Assembly: GCF_006538365.1 (NCBI RefSeq)
Contig: NZ_BJKN01000002.1
Coordinates: 1,068,411-1,132,410 of the forward strand
Direction of reading: 5' to 3'
From: Moorella sp. E308F
GTDB taxonomy: Bacteria; Bacillota; DSM-521; Neomoorellales; Neomoorellaceae
Length of the DNA: 64,000 nucleotides
Part shown: positions 1-9,323 of the stretch, piece by piece
How the letters are laid out: each line of letters opens with the position of its first letter
Numbering within the stretch: the first letter of the stretch is position 1
Translations under genes and position numbers: made by a program
The notes under the pieces: generated by a model
The model's database searches: none
What the model saw: only the letters and a program-made list of their open reading frames with translations
Told to the model about the DNA's origin: nothing

Positions 1-147
1 GTCGTAGAAATGACGGTGTTCCAGATAGCCCCTTTCCCGATTAAGGACAAGGAGGCGCGAGGCATCCCGCGGCTCCACCGGTGTCTGGGCAATCAATTCC
101 GGCGGCAGATCATAGTCGAATTCTTCCAGGCGCAAAACACCTTTCAC
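1..147 (-). CDS. queA: tRNA preQ1(34) S-adenosylmethionine ribosyltransferase-isomerase QueA (partial, N-terminal 49 codons)
   Basis: The gene runs off the left edge, so only the N-terminus is visible. The translated start reads [20 protein letters not shown], the signature opening of QueA, which transfers and isomerises the ribosyl group of SAM onto preQ1 in tRNA to make epoxyqueuosine. The GTG start at 147 overlaps the TGA of the preceding SpoIID gene (GTGA), so the two are translationally coupled. A TTG four codons further in is an alternative start. A ruv-queA neighbourhood is common in Firmicutes, which supports the call. Confidence 0.9.
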   Translation of the reverse strand, partial: MKGVLRLEEFDYDLPPELIAQTPVEPRDASRLLVLNRERGYLEHRHFYD

Positions 148-1601
148 CTGCGGTAAGAAGCAATTTTTAAGCGGCCGTCAAAGCGGTCCTGGTTATAATA
201 GTGTTCAATAATTTGCTGGTAAGTATACCCTTTTTCTGCCATCCCCATGGCGCCCCACTGGCTTAAGCCCAAACCATGGCCGTTACCCCGGCCCTGGAAT
301 ACTACCTGCCGAAACATCTTCGGTATACTGCGGGTACCATCCCGGCCGGCTACCGTATACTCACCGGCGGCGCCGTTGGGAGCGTTCATCACCCCGCCGG
401 CCCCCAGGGCCACCAGCTCGGCACCGTAATTTACGGCCCGCTGCTCGCCGGTGCCGTCCAGGATGTTAACAGTGGAATCCATCTGCACGGTAAACAAGGT
501 GCTTTTCAGGATATCCTTCCCGAAGACGGCCCGGATGCCGTCCCGGAAGGCCGAGGCAGTCCCGGTGGTTGTCCGAATATCCATCCTGGTAACACGGCCG
601 GAGACCGTTTCCCCCTGGCCGTCCCTGCGCTGGCGGGAAAGCACCAGGTCAACCACATCCCCGGCTGCCACCTGGCCCTGCCCCGCCAGCCAGGCATTGA
701 ACTTTTCCTGGACCTGTTGCCGGGTCATGGTTACCGTCCAGGTGTAGGTGTTGGCCGGGTAGCCGCCCGGCGTCTGATGGGGATACTTTAAAGCCCACTC
801 ATCTTCCGGAGAAGGCACCCCGCGCAAGTAGGGCAGGGGGTTGCTCCAGACATTCTCGCTGTCCTCGGTATAGCCGCCCGCATTGGCATGAAAGTAGGCC
901 TCGATTACCCTGCCGTCATAGTAAATTACCTGCCCGCGGGTGGCATCGACGGCTTGAATGACTTTATCGCGGTTAGGGCCATAGTTGACCTCGGCTTCAT
1001 AACCGCCATAGACCTGCGTCATGGTATCATCGGTGACATCATATAAGGCAGCCGGTTTCAACCTCGTAACGGCATAAGAACGAGCAATCACAGCCTGGGC
1101 CTTGAGGGCCTCTATGCCGGCACTGGCCGGCATCTCCCTGCCCACCACGCCATAGAGGTATTGTTCCAGATCCAGGACATTAACAGCCATCAGGCCGCTG
1201 TCTCCCTTGAAAATATGCAAATTACCCCGGTAACGCTGCCCCTGGTAGCGGAAAAGATTCAAAGCCCCGGTATCCTGCGCTTTAAGCTGGATGGGGCCAG
1301 GGATTGTACCCGGGAAAGGCGTGCCCTCCCGGAGTAACTGATAGCCGGCCCCGGTATTTTTAACCGTCCACTTTTCTCCTTCTTTCACAGGGCTGATCTC
1401 CTTGCCGCTGGAGCCATCAATTAACTTGTAGCTGCCCTGGTCAACCTGGAAATCAACCTGCTCCAGATCGCCAGCGAGCAAGACCCGGATTATTGGTACG
1501 TCTCCTTTAGGGGCGGCACCTGCCGGTATCGTTACTAGAACCAGGAGCAAACTCGCCAGGAGAACGATTGCCCCCCCTCTCCTGCAGGCTTTATTTTTCA
1601 A
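144..1601 (-). CDS. SpoIID/LytB domain protein (sporulation peptidoglycan hydrolase family)
   Basis: A 485-residue secreted protein. Residues 1-30 form a signal peptide (positive start, long Leu/Val core, AGAA cleavage region). The SpoIID domain covers about 115-475 and contains [20 protein letters not shown], whose Glu matches the catalytic Glu of SpoIID lytic transglycosylases, and near the C-terminus [13 protein letters not shown]. SpoIID cleaves glycan strands during forespore engulfment. LytB-type relatives act on vegetative wall, and this longer copy between ruvB and queA could be either. The TTG start at 1601 has GGAG seven bases upstream. Confidence 0.88.
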   Translation of the reverse strand: MKNKACRRGGAIVLLASLLLVLVTIPAGAAPKGDVPIIRVLLAGDLEQVDFQVDQGSYKLIDGSSGKEISPVKEGEKWTVKNTGAGYQLLREGTPFPGTIPGPIQLKAQDTGALNLFRYQGQRYRGNLHIFKGDSGLMAVNVLDLEQYLYGVVGREMPASAGIEALKAQAVIARSYAVTRLKPAALYDVTDDTMTQVYGGYEAEVNYGPNRDKVIQAVDATRGQVIYYDGRVIEAYFHANAGGYTEDSENVWSNPLPYLRGVPSPEDEWALKYPHQTPGGYPANTYTWTVTMTRQQVQEKFNAWLAGQGQVAAGDVVDLVLSRQRRDGQGETVSGRVTRMDIRTTTGTASAFRDGIRAVFGKDILKSTLFTVQMDSTVNILDGTGEQRAVNYGAELVALGAGGVMNAPNGAAGEYTVAGRDGTRSIPKMFRQVVFQGRGNGHGLGLSQWGAMGMAEKGYTYQQIIEHYYNQDRFDGRLKIASYRR

Positions 1602-1710
1602 GTTTTCTCCTCTCCCTTTAGTGCCGTATTTTATTTAAGGTAAAAATTGAAGCCCATACAAAAGAAGCTTCTTGCAGCGATAGTTTAAAGAAACGATAAA
1701 TCCGGTCAGT

Positions 1711-2835
1711 TTATCTGGTTTTCTGGTACCCTGGTATCCCTTTACCTTCCGGAACTGCCTTCAAGCCTTTACTGCCGCCCGGGTTAACGTGGCCCGGGGC
1801 GGGCTCTTTCACCTGCCTGGCAGCCTTTGGTTTTTCCCGGGGATTACCTTCACCGGTTTTCTGGTCCTTTTCTTTTACCTGCCCCGGTCGCTCCTTGTAA
1901 TTGGTATTATTTTTCTGTTTCTCGCCCTGCCCCCCGTCGTCATCACGATGGTTACCAGCACTATTACCACCTGCAACTTGTTGCCCCAGGGCCTTCTTGA
2001 GGGTGGCGCCCAGCTGCTGCTCTTTCTGCAAAAGATCTTTATCCTGATGCAGCTTTTGCAGCAGCTGCTCCCAGTTGCTGTCAAATCTCGCCAGCACCCT
2101 GGCCACGCTCTCTCTTTGCAGGTCGGCCGCCGTAACCGGCAGTCCTGCATCCAGGGCTTCCAGGAGGATACCGTACTTTCCTGGCGAAAGGCCGGCGGCT
2201 TCTGCATGCTGGCGAATTTCCGGCTGGACGGCGGCTGCCTCTACTACCGCCCGGACCCTGGCCTGTTGAAGGATATTCCGCGCCTGGCTGGTTAACTTCT
2301 GACCCAGTTCAACGCCGGCCGCCAGTTTTTCCTGACCGCCACTGACAGCAGGGCTCACTGTTATCACCATAGCTCCCTGGCTGTCGGGGAGGTAGTAACC
2401 CTGGCGCACGGCCTCCCTGGTCAGGATCTCGATGGCAGTAGCTGCTTTTTCATCCTTAAGGGCAACGCCGGCCAGAAGCTTTTCCCCATCGTCATTTAAT
2501 CCCCGCGCACTGAGCACCTTTTCCCGCTCATCCACCGCCAGTTCAATGCTGGGATTGATGTCGATATTAATATAATAGGCCGGTTGACGGGGAGCTGGCG
2601 TGACCGTGGCCCGGCGGGCCAAGGGTGGAGCCAGAAAAAGCAACAGGATTACTGCCGCTACCGCCATCGCAGCCTGCCAGGGGGGCCTCTTTTTTACCGG
2701 AGGCAACATCACCTCTTCCCCTACTTCCGGCACCGAGCCGGTCAGGTGGAGGGTACGCCACTCCCCCTCCGGGGTCAAAACAATGACCTCTTTTCCCTGC
2801 CTGGCCACTACCAGACCCCGCTCGGCGTTAAGCAT
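1711..2835 (-). CDS. rsgI: Anti-sigma-I factor RsgI family protein
   Basis: A protein of 374 residues. The N-terminal 50 residues (AERGLVVARQGKEVIVLTPE) match the cytoplasmic RsgI_N domain that holds SigI inactive. One membrane helix follows at about 53-71, then an outside domain to about 290 and a charged Lys/Glu/Gly/Gln-rich tail. No carbohydrate-binding module of the kind known from clostridial RsgI proteins is visible, so the signal sensed is unknown. I chose the ATG at 2835 because AGGGGTGG lies at good spacing, whereas the GTG at 2844 has none. It overlaps the sigI stop by 8 bases, so the pair is co-translated. Confidence 0.85.
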   Translation of the reverse strand: MLNAERGLVVARQGKEVIVLTPEGEWRTLHLTGSVPEVGEEVMLPPVKKRPPWQAAMAVAAVILLLFLAPPLARRATVTPAPRQPAYYINIDINPSIELAVDEREKVLSARGLNDDGEKLLAGVALKDEKAATAIEILTREAVRQGYYLPDSQGAMVITVSPAVSGGQEKLAAGVELGQKLTSQARNILQQARVRAVVEAAAVQPEIRQHAEAAGLSPGKYGILLEALDAGLPVTAADLQRESVARVLARFDSNWEQLLQKLHQDKDLLQKEQQLGATLKKALGQQVAGGNSAGNHRDDDGGQGEKQKNNTNYKERPGQVKEKDQKTGEGNPREKPKAARQVKEPAPGHVNPGGSKGLKAVPEGKGIPGYQKTR

Positions 2836-3550
2836 CCTGACCACCCCTTTTGCCTTGACCTATGTATTCTGCCAGGTAATCATAATCACCCATCAGCATA
2901 AGTGCTGCGGCGATAATATATTTGCGGTGGCGTTCCAGGGTTTTGCGGCTGGTTTCCACGGACTTTTCCAGGGCTTTCAGGGGCAAGGCTTTACGTTCCT
3001 GAAGATACTGTCTGAAGAGGGGATTGGCCGCCACTACGCGGGCGGCTGCCAGGGCCCGGTCACGGGCGTCCCGGTGCTGAGGGCTGGCCTTGACCAGGTC
3101 CTTAAAGGTTATGCCAAAGCTGGCCAGCTCTTCCCGGTAGCGCTCAATTTCCCGGCGCCGGTCAGCCAGCTCGTTGACCAGGTTTATCTCTTCCCCGCCC
3201 AGAGGATCGGCGGCGGCTGCCGTTTCGTTATCCAGAGCCTGTAAAGACAGCACCCGCCGGTGGCGCCCCTCCCGGCGGAAATAATCAACTAGACGGCGGC
3301 GGATAATAGTCTCGGCGAGGGTTAAAAAGTTGGAACCACCGCCCGGCCGGAAACTGTCGATAGCTTCGTTAAAGGCTATCAGGCCGACACTGGCCTCGTC
3401 ATCTTCTCCCAGGCGGATAAAATGACCCGTTGCCCGAGAAACGACGGCCAGGATAAAGGGGGTAAAACGGCGGATTAATTCCTCCCTGGCCCCGGCATCC
3501 CCGTTCCTTGCCCGGAGCAGTAACTGGCTGGGGTCTGCTTCCAATGGCAC
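2828..3550 (-). CDS. sigI: RNA polymerase sigma factor SigI
   Basis: About 240 residues, a sigma-70-family factor of the SigI type. It has a region-2-like block (ELIRRFTPFILAVVSRATG, then GLIAFNEAIDSF) and the SigI C-terminal domain with PQHRDARDRALAAARVV. SigI directs heat-stress or wall-related regulons and is restrained by the membrane anti-sigma factor encoded by the overlapping downstream gene. The GTG at 3550 is preferred because GAGG sits six bases upstream. A GTG at 3562 extends the frame by four codons but lacks a ribosome site. The gap to the DUF2905 gene upstream is about 60 bases. Confidence 0.88.
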   Translation of the reverse strand: MPLEADPSQLLLRARNGDAGAREELIRRFTPFILAVVSRATGHFIRLGEDDEASVGLIAFNEAIDSFRPGGGSNFLTLAETIIRRRLVDYFRREGRHRRVLSLQALDNETAAAADPLGGEEINLVNELADRRREIERYREELASFGITFKDLVKASPQHRDARDRALAAARVVAANPLFRQYLQERKALPLKALEKSVETSRKTLERHRKYIIAAALMLMGDYDYLAEYIGQGKRGGQDA

Positions 3551-3608
3551 TTTTAGCCTCACCTCACATAGTATTCGCCCGACCCTGTCGTTTTCCGGCT
3601 ACCAGCCC

Positions 3609-3833
3609 CTAACGACGAAAGATTAAGTTTAAGACGATGGTTAAGATGAGGCTCAAGAGGAGGGAACTCAGCAGGGGAAAATAGAAAGTGAAGTTGCCCC
3701 TCTGGATATAAATGTCCCCCGGCAGGCGCCCGATAGAAAAGATTTTCCCTATCCCCAGGAGGATGAGACCCATCAGGGCAAGTAGCAGTCCCATCCCCAG
3801 CAGCATTTTGCCGAAAAAACTCCAGTCGCCCAT
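3609..3833 (-). CDS. DUF2905 family small membrane protein
   Basis: A 74-residue protein with two membrane helices (about 8-30 and 50-72) joined by a short loop containing IGRLPGDIYIQRGNFTFYFP, the conserved block of DUF2905. The function of this family is unknown, but it is repeatedly found next to ruvB in Firmicutes, as here (19 bases downstream). GGAGG lies seven bases before the ATG. Confidence 0.85.
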   Translation of the reverse strand: MGDWSFFGKMLLGMGLLLALMGLILLGIGKIFSIGRLPGDIYIQRGNFTFYFPLLSSLLLSLILTIVLNLIFRR

Positions 3834-3852
3834 GGTAGTTCCTCCAATTTAA

Positions 3853-4863
3853 TTAAAACAAACTGTCCATCCGGGATATCCCCAGGTGCTCGTAGGCCCT
3901 GGCTGTAGCCATGCGGCCCCGGGGAGTGCGCTGGATAAAACCGTGCTGGAGCAAAAATGGCTCATAGACATCCTCAATGGTATCCGGTTCTTCGCTGATG
4001 GCCGCCGCCAGGGTGTCCAGGCCCACCGGGCCGCCGTTAAATTTCTTGATAAGGGTTAACAACAGGCGGCGGTCGGAATTGTCCAGGCCTAAGGAGTCAA
4101 CCTGCAAGAGTTCCAAAGCTTCCCTGGCTACCTGCCGGGTAATTGTCCCCCCGGCCCGGACTTCAGCGTAATCCCGTACCCTTTTCAGCAGGCGGTTGGC
4201 CACCCGGGGTGTTCCCCGAGAACGGCAGGCAATCTCCCTGGCCCCTTCAGGCTCAATGCCTACCTGCAGGATGGCTGCCGCCCGGAGAATAATTTGCTCT
4301 AGTTCCTCTATCCGGTAAAACTCCAAGCGAGAATTAATTCCAAAACGATCCCTTAAAGGCGAAGACAACAACCCGGCTCTGGTGGTAGCCCCCACCAGGG
4401 TAAAAGGGGGTAAATCCAGGCGGATAGAGCGGGCACCAGGGCCTTTGCCCAGAATAATATCCAGGGCAAAATCTTCCATGGCCGGGTACAGGACCTCCTC
4501 TACCTGGCGGGGCAGGCGATGGATTTCATCTATAAAGAGAACGTCCCGGGGCTCCAAATTGGTAAGGATGGCCGCCAGATCCCCGGCTCGTTCCAGGGCC
4601 GGGCCCGAGGTAACCCTTAAACTTACCCCCAGCTCGTTGGCAATTATTCCAGCAAGGGTGGTCTTCCCCAGCCCGGGAGGACCGTAGAGCAGGACATGGT
4701 CCAGAGCATCCCCCCGCTCCCGGGCCGCCTGGATAAAGATGCTTAAGGTTTCCTTGACATGCTCCTGGCCGATATATTCGGCCAGGCGGCGTGGGCGCAG
4801 GCTCACTTCCAGTTCTTCGTCTTCCCGATGCAGGTTCCCGGCCAGCAAGCGCTCTGCCGTCAA
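3853..4863 (-). CDS. ruvB: Holliday junction branch migration DNA helicase RuvB
   Basis: A 336-residue AAA+ motor that drives branch migration of Holliday junctions with RuvA. Visible are [12 protein letters not shown], Walker [13 protein letters not shown], Walker [12 protein letters not shown], sensor 1 GATTRAG and the arginine-finger segment PLRDRFG, then a C-terminal winged helix ([13 protein letters not shown]). Length is normal. The start is a TTG at 4863 overlapping the ruvA stop (TTGA), with GGAGG about 11 bases upstream, so ruvA and ruvB are translationally coupled. Confidence 0.97.
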   Translation of the reverse strand: MTAERLLAGNLHREDEELEVSLRPRRLAEYIGQEHVKETLSIFIQAARERGDALDHVLLYGPPGLGKTTLAGIIANELGVSLRVTSGPALERAGDLAAILTNLEPRDVLFIDEIHRLPRQVEEVLYPAMEDFALDIILGKGPGARSIRLDLPPFTLVGATTRAGLLSSPLRDRFGINSRLEFYRIEELEQIILRAAAILQVGIEPEGAREIACRSRGTPRVANRLLKRVRDYAEVRAGGTITRQVAREALELLQVDSLGLDNSDRRLLLTLIKKFNGGPVGLDTLAAAISEEPDTIEDVYEPFLLQHGFIQRTPRGRMATARAYEHLGISRMDSLF

Positions 4864-5480
4864 TCAGCACCACCCCTCCGGCCTATGGTTTTCAACACTC
4901 CCTGGAGAACGGCCGCCGTATCAGCCTCCGGCCCCAGTTCTGCTTTAACCCTGGTCAGGACCTGGCTTATCTCATCGCGGCTGTAGCCCAGGGCCAGGAG
5001 GGCGGCCAGGGCTTCATCATTATCGCCGGCCCCGTTATCCCCGGACACCCCGGCTGTTGCCGCCGTCTCACCGGCGAGACCCGATTTTAAAATTGCATCT
5101 TTTAATTCCAGGAGCAGGCGTTTAGCCTTCTTGGCCCCGATGCCGGGGAGGGCGGTTAGGAAAGCGGTATCTTCGGCAACAATAGCCTGCGCCAGCTTTT
5201 CCGGAGACGCCGCCGCGAGGATTTGAAGGGCCCCGCGGGGTCCAATGCCGGCCACCCCAAGTAAAAGGACAAAGAATCTTAGCCCCTCGGGCCGGGTAAA
5301 GCCGTATAGCTCAAGGGCGTCTTCCCTGACTACCAGGTGGGTATAGACGGCAATCTCTGTTCCCGCGGGCGGCCAAACTTCCGCGGGCGGTGTGCGGACA
5401 AACCAGCCAATGCCCCCGGTTTCCAGCAAAATGCCTTCCGGCATTACCTGGAGTAACCGCCCGCGCAGGTAACCAATCAC
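4860..5480 (-). CDS. ruvA: Holliday junction branch migration protein RuvA
   Basis: A 206-residue four-way-junction binding protein that loads RuvB. It starts [11 protein letters not shown] (OB fold), has two helix-hairpin-helix motifs ([12 protein letters not shown] and [12 protein letters not shown]) and the C-terminal RuvB-contact domain ([11 protein letters not shown]). The GTG at 5480 is chosen because RuvA proteins begin at this Val-Ile-Gly-Tyr position and because it overlaps the ruvC stop as GTGA. Longer in-frame starts would only add ruvC-overlapping sequence. Confidence 0.96.
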   Translation of the reverse strand: MIGYLRGRLLQVMPEGILLETGGIGWFVRTPPAEVWPPAGTEIAVYTHLVVREDALELYGFTRPEGLRFFVLLLGVAGIGPRGALQILAAASPEKLAQAIVAEDTAFLTALPGIGAKKAKRLLLELKDAILKSGLAGETAATAGVSGDNGAGDNDEALAALLALGYSRDEISQVLTRVKAELGPEADTAAVLQGVLKTIGRRGGAD

Positions 5481-5983
5481 TGCTGCAACACCCCGGCTTC
5501 CCGCCGGCGCCAGGGAGCTATACTTGCGTGGCAAATGGCCACGGCCAGGGCATCGGCCACATCATCGGGTTCCGGCCGGCTTTTCAGGCCCAGCAGGGTC
5601 TGAACCATCCGCTGCACCTGCTCCTTGGGTGCCCGGCCGTAACCGGTAACTGCCTGTTTGACTTCCAGGGGCGTGTACTCGGCAACGGGAAGGCCCGCAT
5701 GGGCCGCCGCGAGCAACGCTACCCCCCGGGCCTGGCCTACCGCCAGGGCCGTACGGCTATTTTTATTAAAAAAAAGTTCTTCAATGGCCATAATATCCGG
5801 GTGGTGATTTTCTATTATTTCCTGGAGGTGATCGTAAATCATGACCAGGCGCCGGCTTGCTTTTTCCCCTGCCGGCGTCCGGATGCAGCCATAAGCAAAG
5901 GCCTGCAGCGGCCCGGCATTCCTCGCCTCTATCAGGCCATAGCCAACAATGGCGGTACCAGGGTCGATTCCCAGGATCAACAT
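5477..5983 (-). CDS. ruvC: Crossover junction endodeoxyribonuclease RuvC
   Basis: The 168-residue resolvase of Holliday junctions. The RNase H-like catalytic acids are visible in LILGIDPGTAIVGYG, MAIEELFFNKN and the C-terminal PDDVADALAVAICH. The ATG at 5983 has GGGAGG nine bases upstream. A longer TTG start at 6004 would place that ribosome site inside the coding region and is rejected. It is the first gene of the ruvC-ruvA-ruvB operon, and each junction overlaps by four bases. Confidence 0.96.
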   Translation of the reverse strand: MLILGIDPGTAIVGYGLIEARNAGPLQAFAYGCIRTPAGEKASRRLVMIYDHLQEIIENHHPDIMAIEELFFNKNSRTALAVGQARGVALLAAAHAGLPVAEYTPLEVKQAVTGYGRAPKEQVQRMVQTLLGLKSRPEPDDVADALAVAICHASIAPWRRREAGVLQQ

Positions 5984-6153
5984 CCTTTTATTCCTCCCTG
6001 GCAATTATTCGACGTCAAAGATAGTAGTTCCTTTTTTTGTACCATGCAAACTAATATTTCAGGCCAATTTTCTATATCTTACCGGCTCGAAAGAGTTATA
6101 ATATATCTGGATACCGGCAAGACCTGCCAGGTTTGAATCGAGGGGAGCAAGAA

Positions 6154-7203
6154 ATGAGCAAATTGATGGGCTGGCTGTGCCACTATACGCCGGTGGAAAT
6201 TTTAACGGCTCTAGGGTACACCCCATACCGGCTGCTGGGACGAAAAGGCAATAACCCGCGCGCCGCTACATATCTGCCGGGGAACCTCTGCCCTTATGTC
6301 CAGAGCTGCCTCGAGGCAGCGATCAAGCAGGAGTTGCCACCCCTGGCCGGCGTCGTAATCGCCCGCTCCTGCAACGCCATGATCCACCTGGCTAACGTAT
6401 GGCCACGCTATGGATTAAAAGGTAAGATCCTCATCCTCGAGGTGCCCCGCCGCCTTGATGACAACGCAGTTTTCTATTTCAGCCAGAATTTACGCCGGCT
6501 GGCGTCAGAGCTCGCTCATTCCGGGGAGCGGCAATTAAATGAAGAACGCTTGTGGGCGGCCATTAGCTGGTGGGAAGAACAAAGGGCCGCCTGGCGTAAG
6601 CTTTTAACCTGCCGGGCCGCAGGCGAAGACCCTCCGGGTGGGGAGGAAATCATGGACGGGCTGGCCAGGTGGCAAACGCCCCTTAACCAAAGAGAGGCAG
6701 AAAAATGGGAGACGGTTATTAATCGGTTAGCCAGGCAACCCTGTAGAAAATCCGCCCGGCGGCCGCGCTTGCTGCTTTCCGGAAGCATCCTGCCGCAAGA
6801 ATTGATTGCCATGGTAGAAGCATGCGGCGGTTTATCTGTTTTCGAAGACAGCTGCAATGCCCGGCGCCTTTTATTAGCCCCCGCCGTCGGGGCAGAAGGT
6901 GACCCCTACCTTTATCTGGCCAGGCTCTACCTGGGAGGCCCCCCCTGTCCCAGGATGGTAAACGACCGCGAGAAACGCTGCCGGTACTGGGCCGAAGCAG
7001 TAGATCGATTCCATATCCAGGGAGTCATTTACCATGCCATGAAGTTTTGCGATGCCGCCATGTACGACTTCCTGGCCCTGAAGAGCTTTTGTGAAAAGAG
7101 GGGGTTACCCCTCCTTCGCCTCGATGGGGATTTCAGCGGTGGTAACCGGGGCCAGTGGCAGACGCGGATAGAAGCCTTTCTAGAAATGCTGGAGGTACGG
7201 TAA
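6154..7203 (+). CDS. 2-hydroxyacyl-CoA dehydratase family protein, D-component (HgdB/BcrC-like)
   Basis: A 349-residue protein opening with GWLCHYTPVEILTALGYTPY, the typical start of the HgdB/BcrC/FldC family, whose members carry a [4Fe-4S] cluster and eliminate water from (R)-2-hydroxyacyl-CoA or reduce aromatic acyl-CoA. Conserved Cys-containing segments include LCPYVQSCLEAA, VIARSCNAM and MKFCDAAMYDF. The ATG at 6154 follows AGGGGAG. The stop overlaps the next gene's ATG (TAATG). With that gene and the activator at 8498 it forms a complete three-gene system. The substrate cannot be read from sequence. Confidence 0.85.
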   Translation: MSKLMGWLCHYTPVEILTALGYTPYRLLGRKGNNPRAATYLPGNLCPYVQSCLEAAIKQELPPLAGVVIARSCNAMIHLANVWPRYGLKGKILILEVPRRLDDNAVFYFSQNLRRLASELAHSGERQLNEERLWAAISWWEEQRAAWRKLLTCRAAGEDPPGGEEIMDGLARWQTPLNQREAEKWETVINRLARQPCRKSARRPRLLLSGSILPQELIAMVEACGGLSVFEDSCNARRLLLAPAVGAEGDPYLYLARLYLGGPPCPRMVNDREKRCRYWAEAVDRFHIQGVIYHAMKFCDAAMYDFLALKSFCEKRGLPLLRLDGDFSGGNRGQWQTRIEAFLEMLEVR

Positions 7204-8468
7204 TGGATATCTATCAGTTATTGCGCTCTTATCTGGGATCGACTTTGCGCCAGCGCGCCATAAGATCTCCCTGGACATATAGACTACTGAAGCAGGCCGT
7301 GGCAGCCCAAAAAAGACATTATCCCTGGCAGGCGGCCCACCGGCTGCTTCTCAATACCATCGACCAGGCAGCAGCAGCTTTTTTACAAAAAGGGCCGGTG
7401 ATCTGGCACAATGTTTTCTTCCCCACCGAGGTCCTTTATGGTCTGGGAACAGTTCCCTTCGCCCCGGAAGCAGCCGCTGTGGTGGCTACAGGTTTGGGAA
7501 TAGCCGAGAGGGCCTTGCAGCGGGCTGAAGGTGATTGGGTAAGCAGCGAGGCCTGCTCCTTCCACCGCCTGGCCCACGGTTGCGACCGGGAAGGTTACTT
7601 CCCGCCGCCAGGAGCGGTAGTATGCAGCTCTCACCTGTGCGACACTGCTCCCCAGTCCCTGGCGGCCACGGCAGCTTACCACGGGGTGCCTTTTTACCTT
7701 TTAGACGTACCCCATCAGCAGGACGATACCGCCCTGGAATATGTCGCCCGCCAGCTCAAAAGCATAACCTTTTCCCTGGTAGAAACCTTAAACCTGGCGT
7801 GGGACGAGGACCGTTTTCAAGCGGCCCTTGTTAACTCCAACGCAGCCCGGGAACGCCTGCTGGCAATAAACCGCCTGCGCCAGCAGCGCCCGGCCTGCAT
7901 CCGGGGGGAAGAAGCCCACAGCTTTATTTACCTCATGCTAGCGGGTTTTGGCGCCGCAACCTCGGTGGAGGTTTACGGGGAACTATTGACGGAACTGGCT
8001 CAGCGTTACCGGGACCAGCGCCGGGCCGTGCCGGAAGAAAAGGCGCGTTTGGTATGGTTGCACCTGCGGCCCTATTACCCCAACGCCATTTTCCAGATTT
8101 TAGAACAGGAGGCCGGAGCGGTGGTAGTTTGCGAAGAGATGAATTATGTTTATTGGGAACCCCTGGACCCGGAAAGGCCCTTTTACAGCCTGGCGCGTAA
8201 AGTTTTAAGCCACCACGGCCTCGGCCCTATAACCAGGAGGATAGAAGCTATCCTGGCCATGGTCGACGCCTACCAGGCCGGCGGGGTTATCCATTTTGCC
8301 CACTGGGGTTGCCGCCAGAGCACAGCCGGTTTGCGCATGTTGCAGGATGCTTTGCGGGAAAGGGGCATACCTTTCCTCAACCTGGAGGGCGACTGCGTCG
8401 ATCAAAGCAAATACGCCCCAGGCGCTGTCAGGACGCGCTTGGAAGGTTTTCTGGAAATGTTATTATAA
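7203..8468 (+). CDS. 2-hydroxyacyl-CoA dehydratase family protein, second subunit (HgdA-like)
   Basis: A 421-residue partner of the gene just upstream. Family features include ACSFHRLAHGC, SSHLCDTAPQSLAA, YLMLAGFGAA and a C-terminal IHFAHWGCRQSTAGLRMLQD, which supplies cluster-binding Cys. The ATG at 7203 overlaps the upstream stop, implying coupled translation. In this family two homologous subunits pair, each usually with an iron-sulfur cluster, and receive one high-potential electron from the activator encoded 30 bases downstream. Confidence 0.83.
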   Translation: MDIYQLLRSYLGSTLRQRAIRSPWTYRLLKQAVAAQKRHYPWQAAHRLLLNTIDQAAAAFLQKGPVIWHNVFFPTEVLYGLGTVPFAPEAAAVVATGLGIAERALQRAEGDWVSSEACSFHRLAHGCDREGYFPPPGAVVCSSHLCDTAPQSLAATAAYHGVPFYLLDVPHQQDDTALEYVARQLKSITFSLVETLNLAWDEDRFQAALVNSNAARERLLAINRLRQQRPACIRGEEAHSFIYLMLAGFGAATSVEVYGELLTELAQRYRDQRRAVPEEKARLVWLHLRPYYPNAIFQILEQEAGAVVVCEEMNYVYWEPLDPERPFYSLARKVLSHHGLGPITRRIEAILAMVDAYQAGGVIHFAHWGCRQSTAGLRMLQDALRERGIPFLNLEGDCVDQSKYAPGAVRTRLEGFLEMLL

Positions 8469-8497
8469 AGAATAAATTACTCCGGGAGGTTATATCC

Positions 8498-9265
8498 TTG
8501 AGCCTAACAGCGGGAGTGGATATCGGGTCCCTGACGACCAAAGCAGTTGTAGTCCGGGACGGCCGGTTGGTGGGCGCCGCCGTCCTGAAGAGCGGCGTTG
8601 ACAGCGCTGAGATTGCCAGGAAGGCTTTACAGGAGGCCCTGGAACAAGCCGGGTTTAAGGAAGATTCCCTGGACGGCATTGTCGCCACGGGCTACGGCCG
8701 CATCCGGGTTCCCTTCGCCCAGCGCCGGGTTACCGAAATAACCTGCCACGCCAGGGGAATTTATCACCTCTGGCCGGACATACGCACGGTCATCGATATT
8801 GGCGGCCAGGATAGCAAAGTTATCCTCCTGGATGACGGCGGCAAAGTGCGGGATTTTGTCATGAATGAGAAATGTGCCGCCGGCACCGGCCGTTTCCTGG
8901 AAGTCATGGCCAGCGCCCTGGAGGTCCCGGTAAAGGATATGGGGACCCTCTCTCAACAGGCAAGCCAGGGTGCCAGCATTAGCAGCATGTGTACCGTCTT
9001 TGCCGAATCCGAAGTCGTTTCCCTGGTAGCCGAAGGCCGGCCGGTAGCAGAAATTATCAAAGGCCTGCATAATGCTATCGCCCAGCGGGTGGTGGCCATG
9101 GCCCAGCGGGCAGGCTGGGAAGAGCCGGTAGCCATGACGGGCGGGGTGGCCAAAAACCCGGGGGTTGTAAAAAGCCTGGAAGAATACCTTGGCACAAGCA
9201 TCCGCATACCCCCGGACCCGCAAATAATTGGAGCCCTGGGGGCAGCCCTGCTAGCGGCCGGGTAA
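8498..9265 (+). CDS. 2-hydroxyacyl-CoA dehydratase activase (BadF/BadG/BcrA/BcrD ATPase, HgdC-like)
   Basis: A 255-residue ASKHA-fold ATPase. Visible are the phosphate-1 motif AGVDIGSLTTKAVVV, VATGYGR, DIGGQDSKVI, KCAAGTGRFLEVMA and SSMCTVFAESEV, the two Cys that bridge one [4Fe-4S] cluster between subunits of the homodimer, and AMTGGVAKNPGV. It hydrolyses ATP to push a low-potential electron into the dehydratase, after which the electron recycles. The TTG at 8498 has GGGAGG eight bases upstream, and homologues start here. Confidence 0.92.
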   Translation: MSLTAGVDIGSLTTKAVVVRDGRLVGAAVLKSGVDSAEIARKALQEALEQAGFKEDSLDGIVATGYGRIRVPFAQRRVTEITCHARGIYHLWPDIRTVIDIGGQDSKVILLDDGGKVRDFVMNEKCAAGTGRFLEVMASALEVPVKDMGTLSQQASQGASISSMCTVFAESEVVSLVAEGRPVAEIIKGLHNAIAQRVVAMAQRAGWEEPVAMTGGVAKNPGVVKSLEEYLGTSIRIPPDPQIIGALGAALLAAG

Positions 9266-9323
9266 GGAAGGCCCTATACCGCCCCTGAACAGCCCCCAAC
9301 CATGATCGGGGCCAACCACCTGC

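Noticed and set aside
276-791. Long plus-strand frame opposite the SpoIID gene
   Set aside because: It is an antisense shadow of high-GC coding sequence with no ribosome site; many others of this kind across the window were dropped for the same reason.
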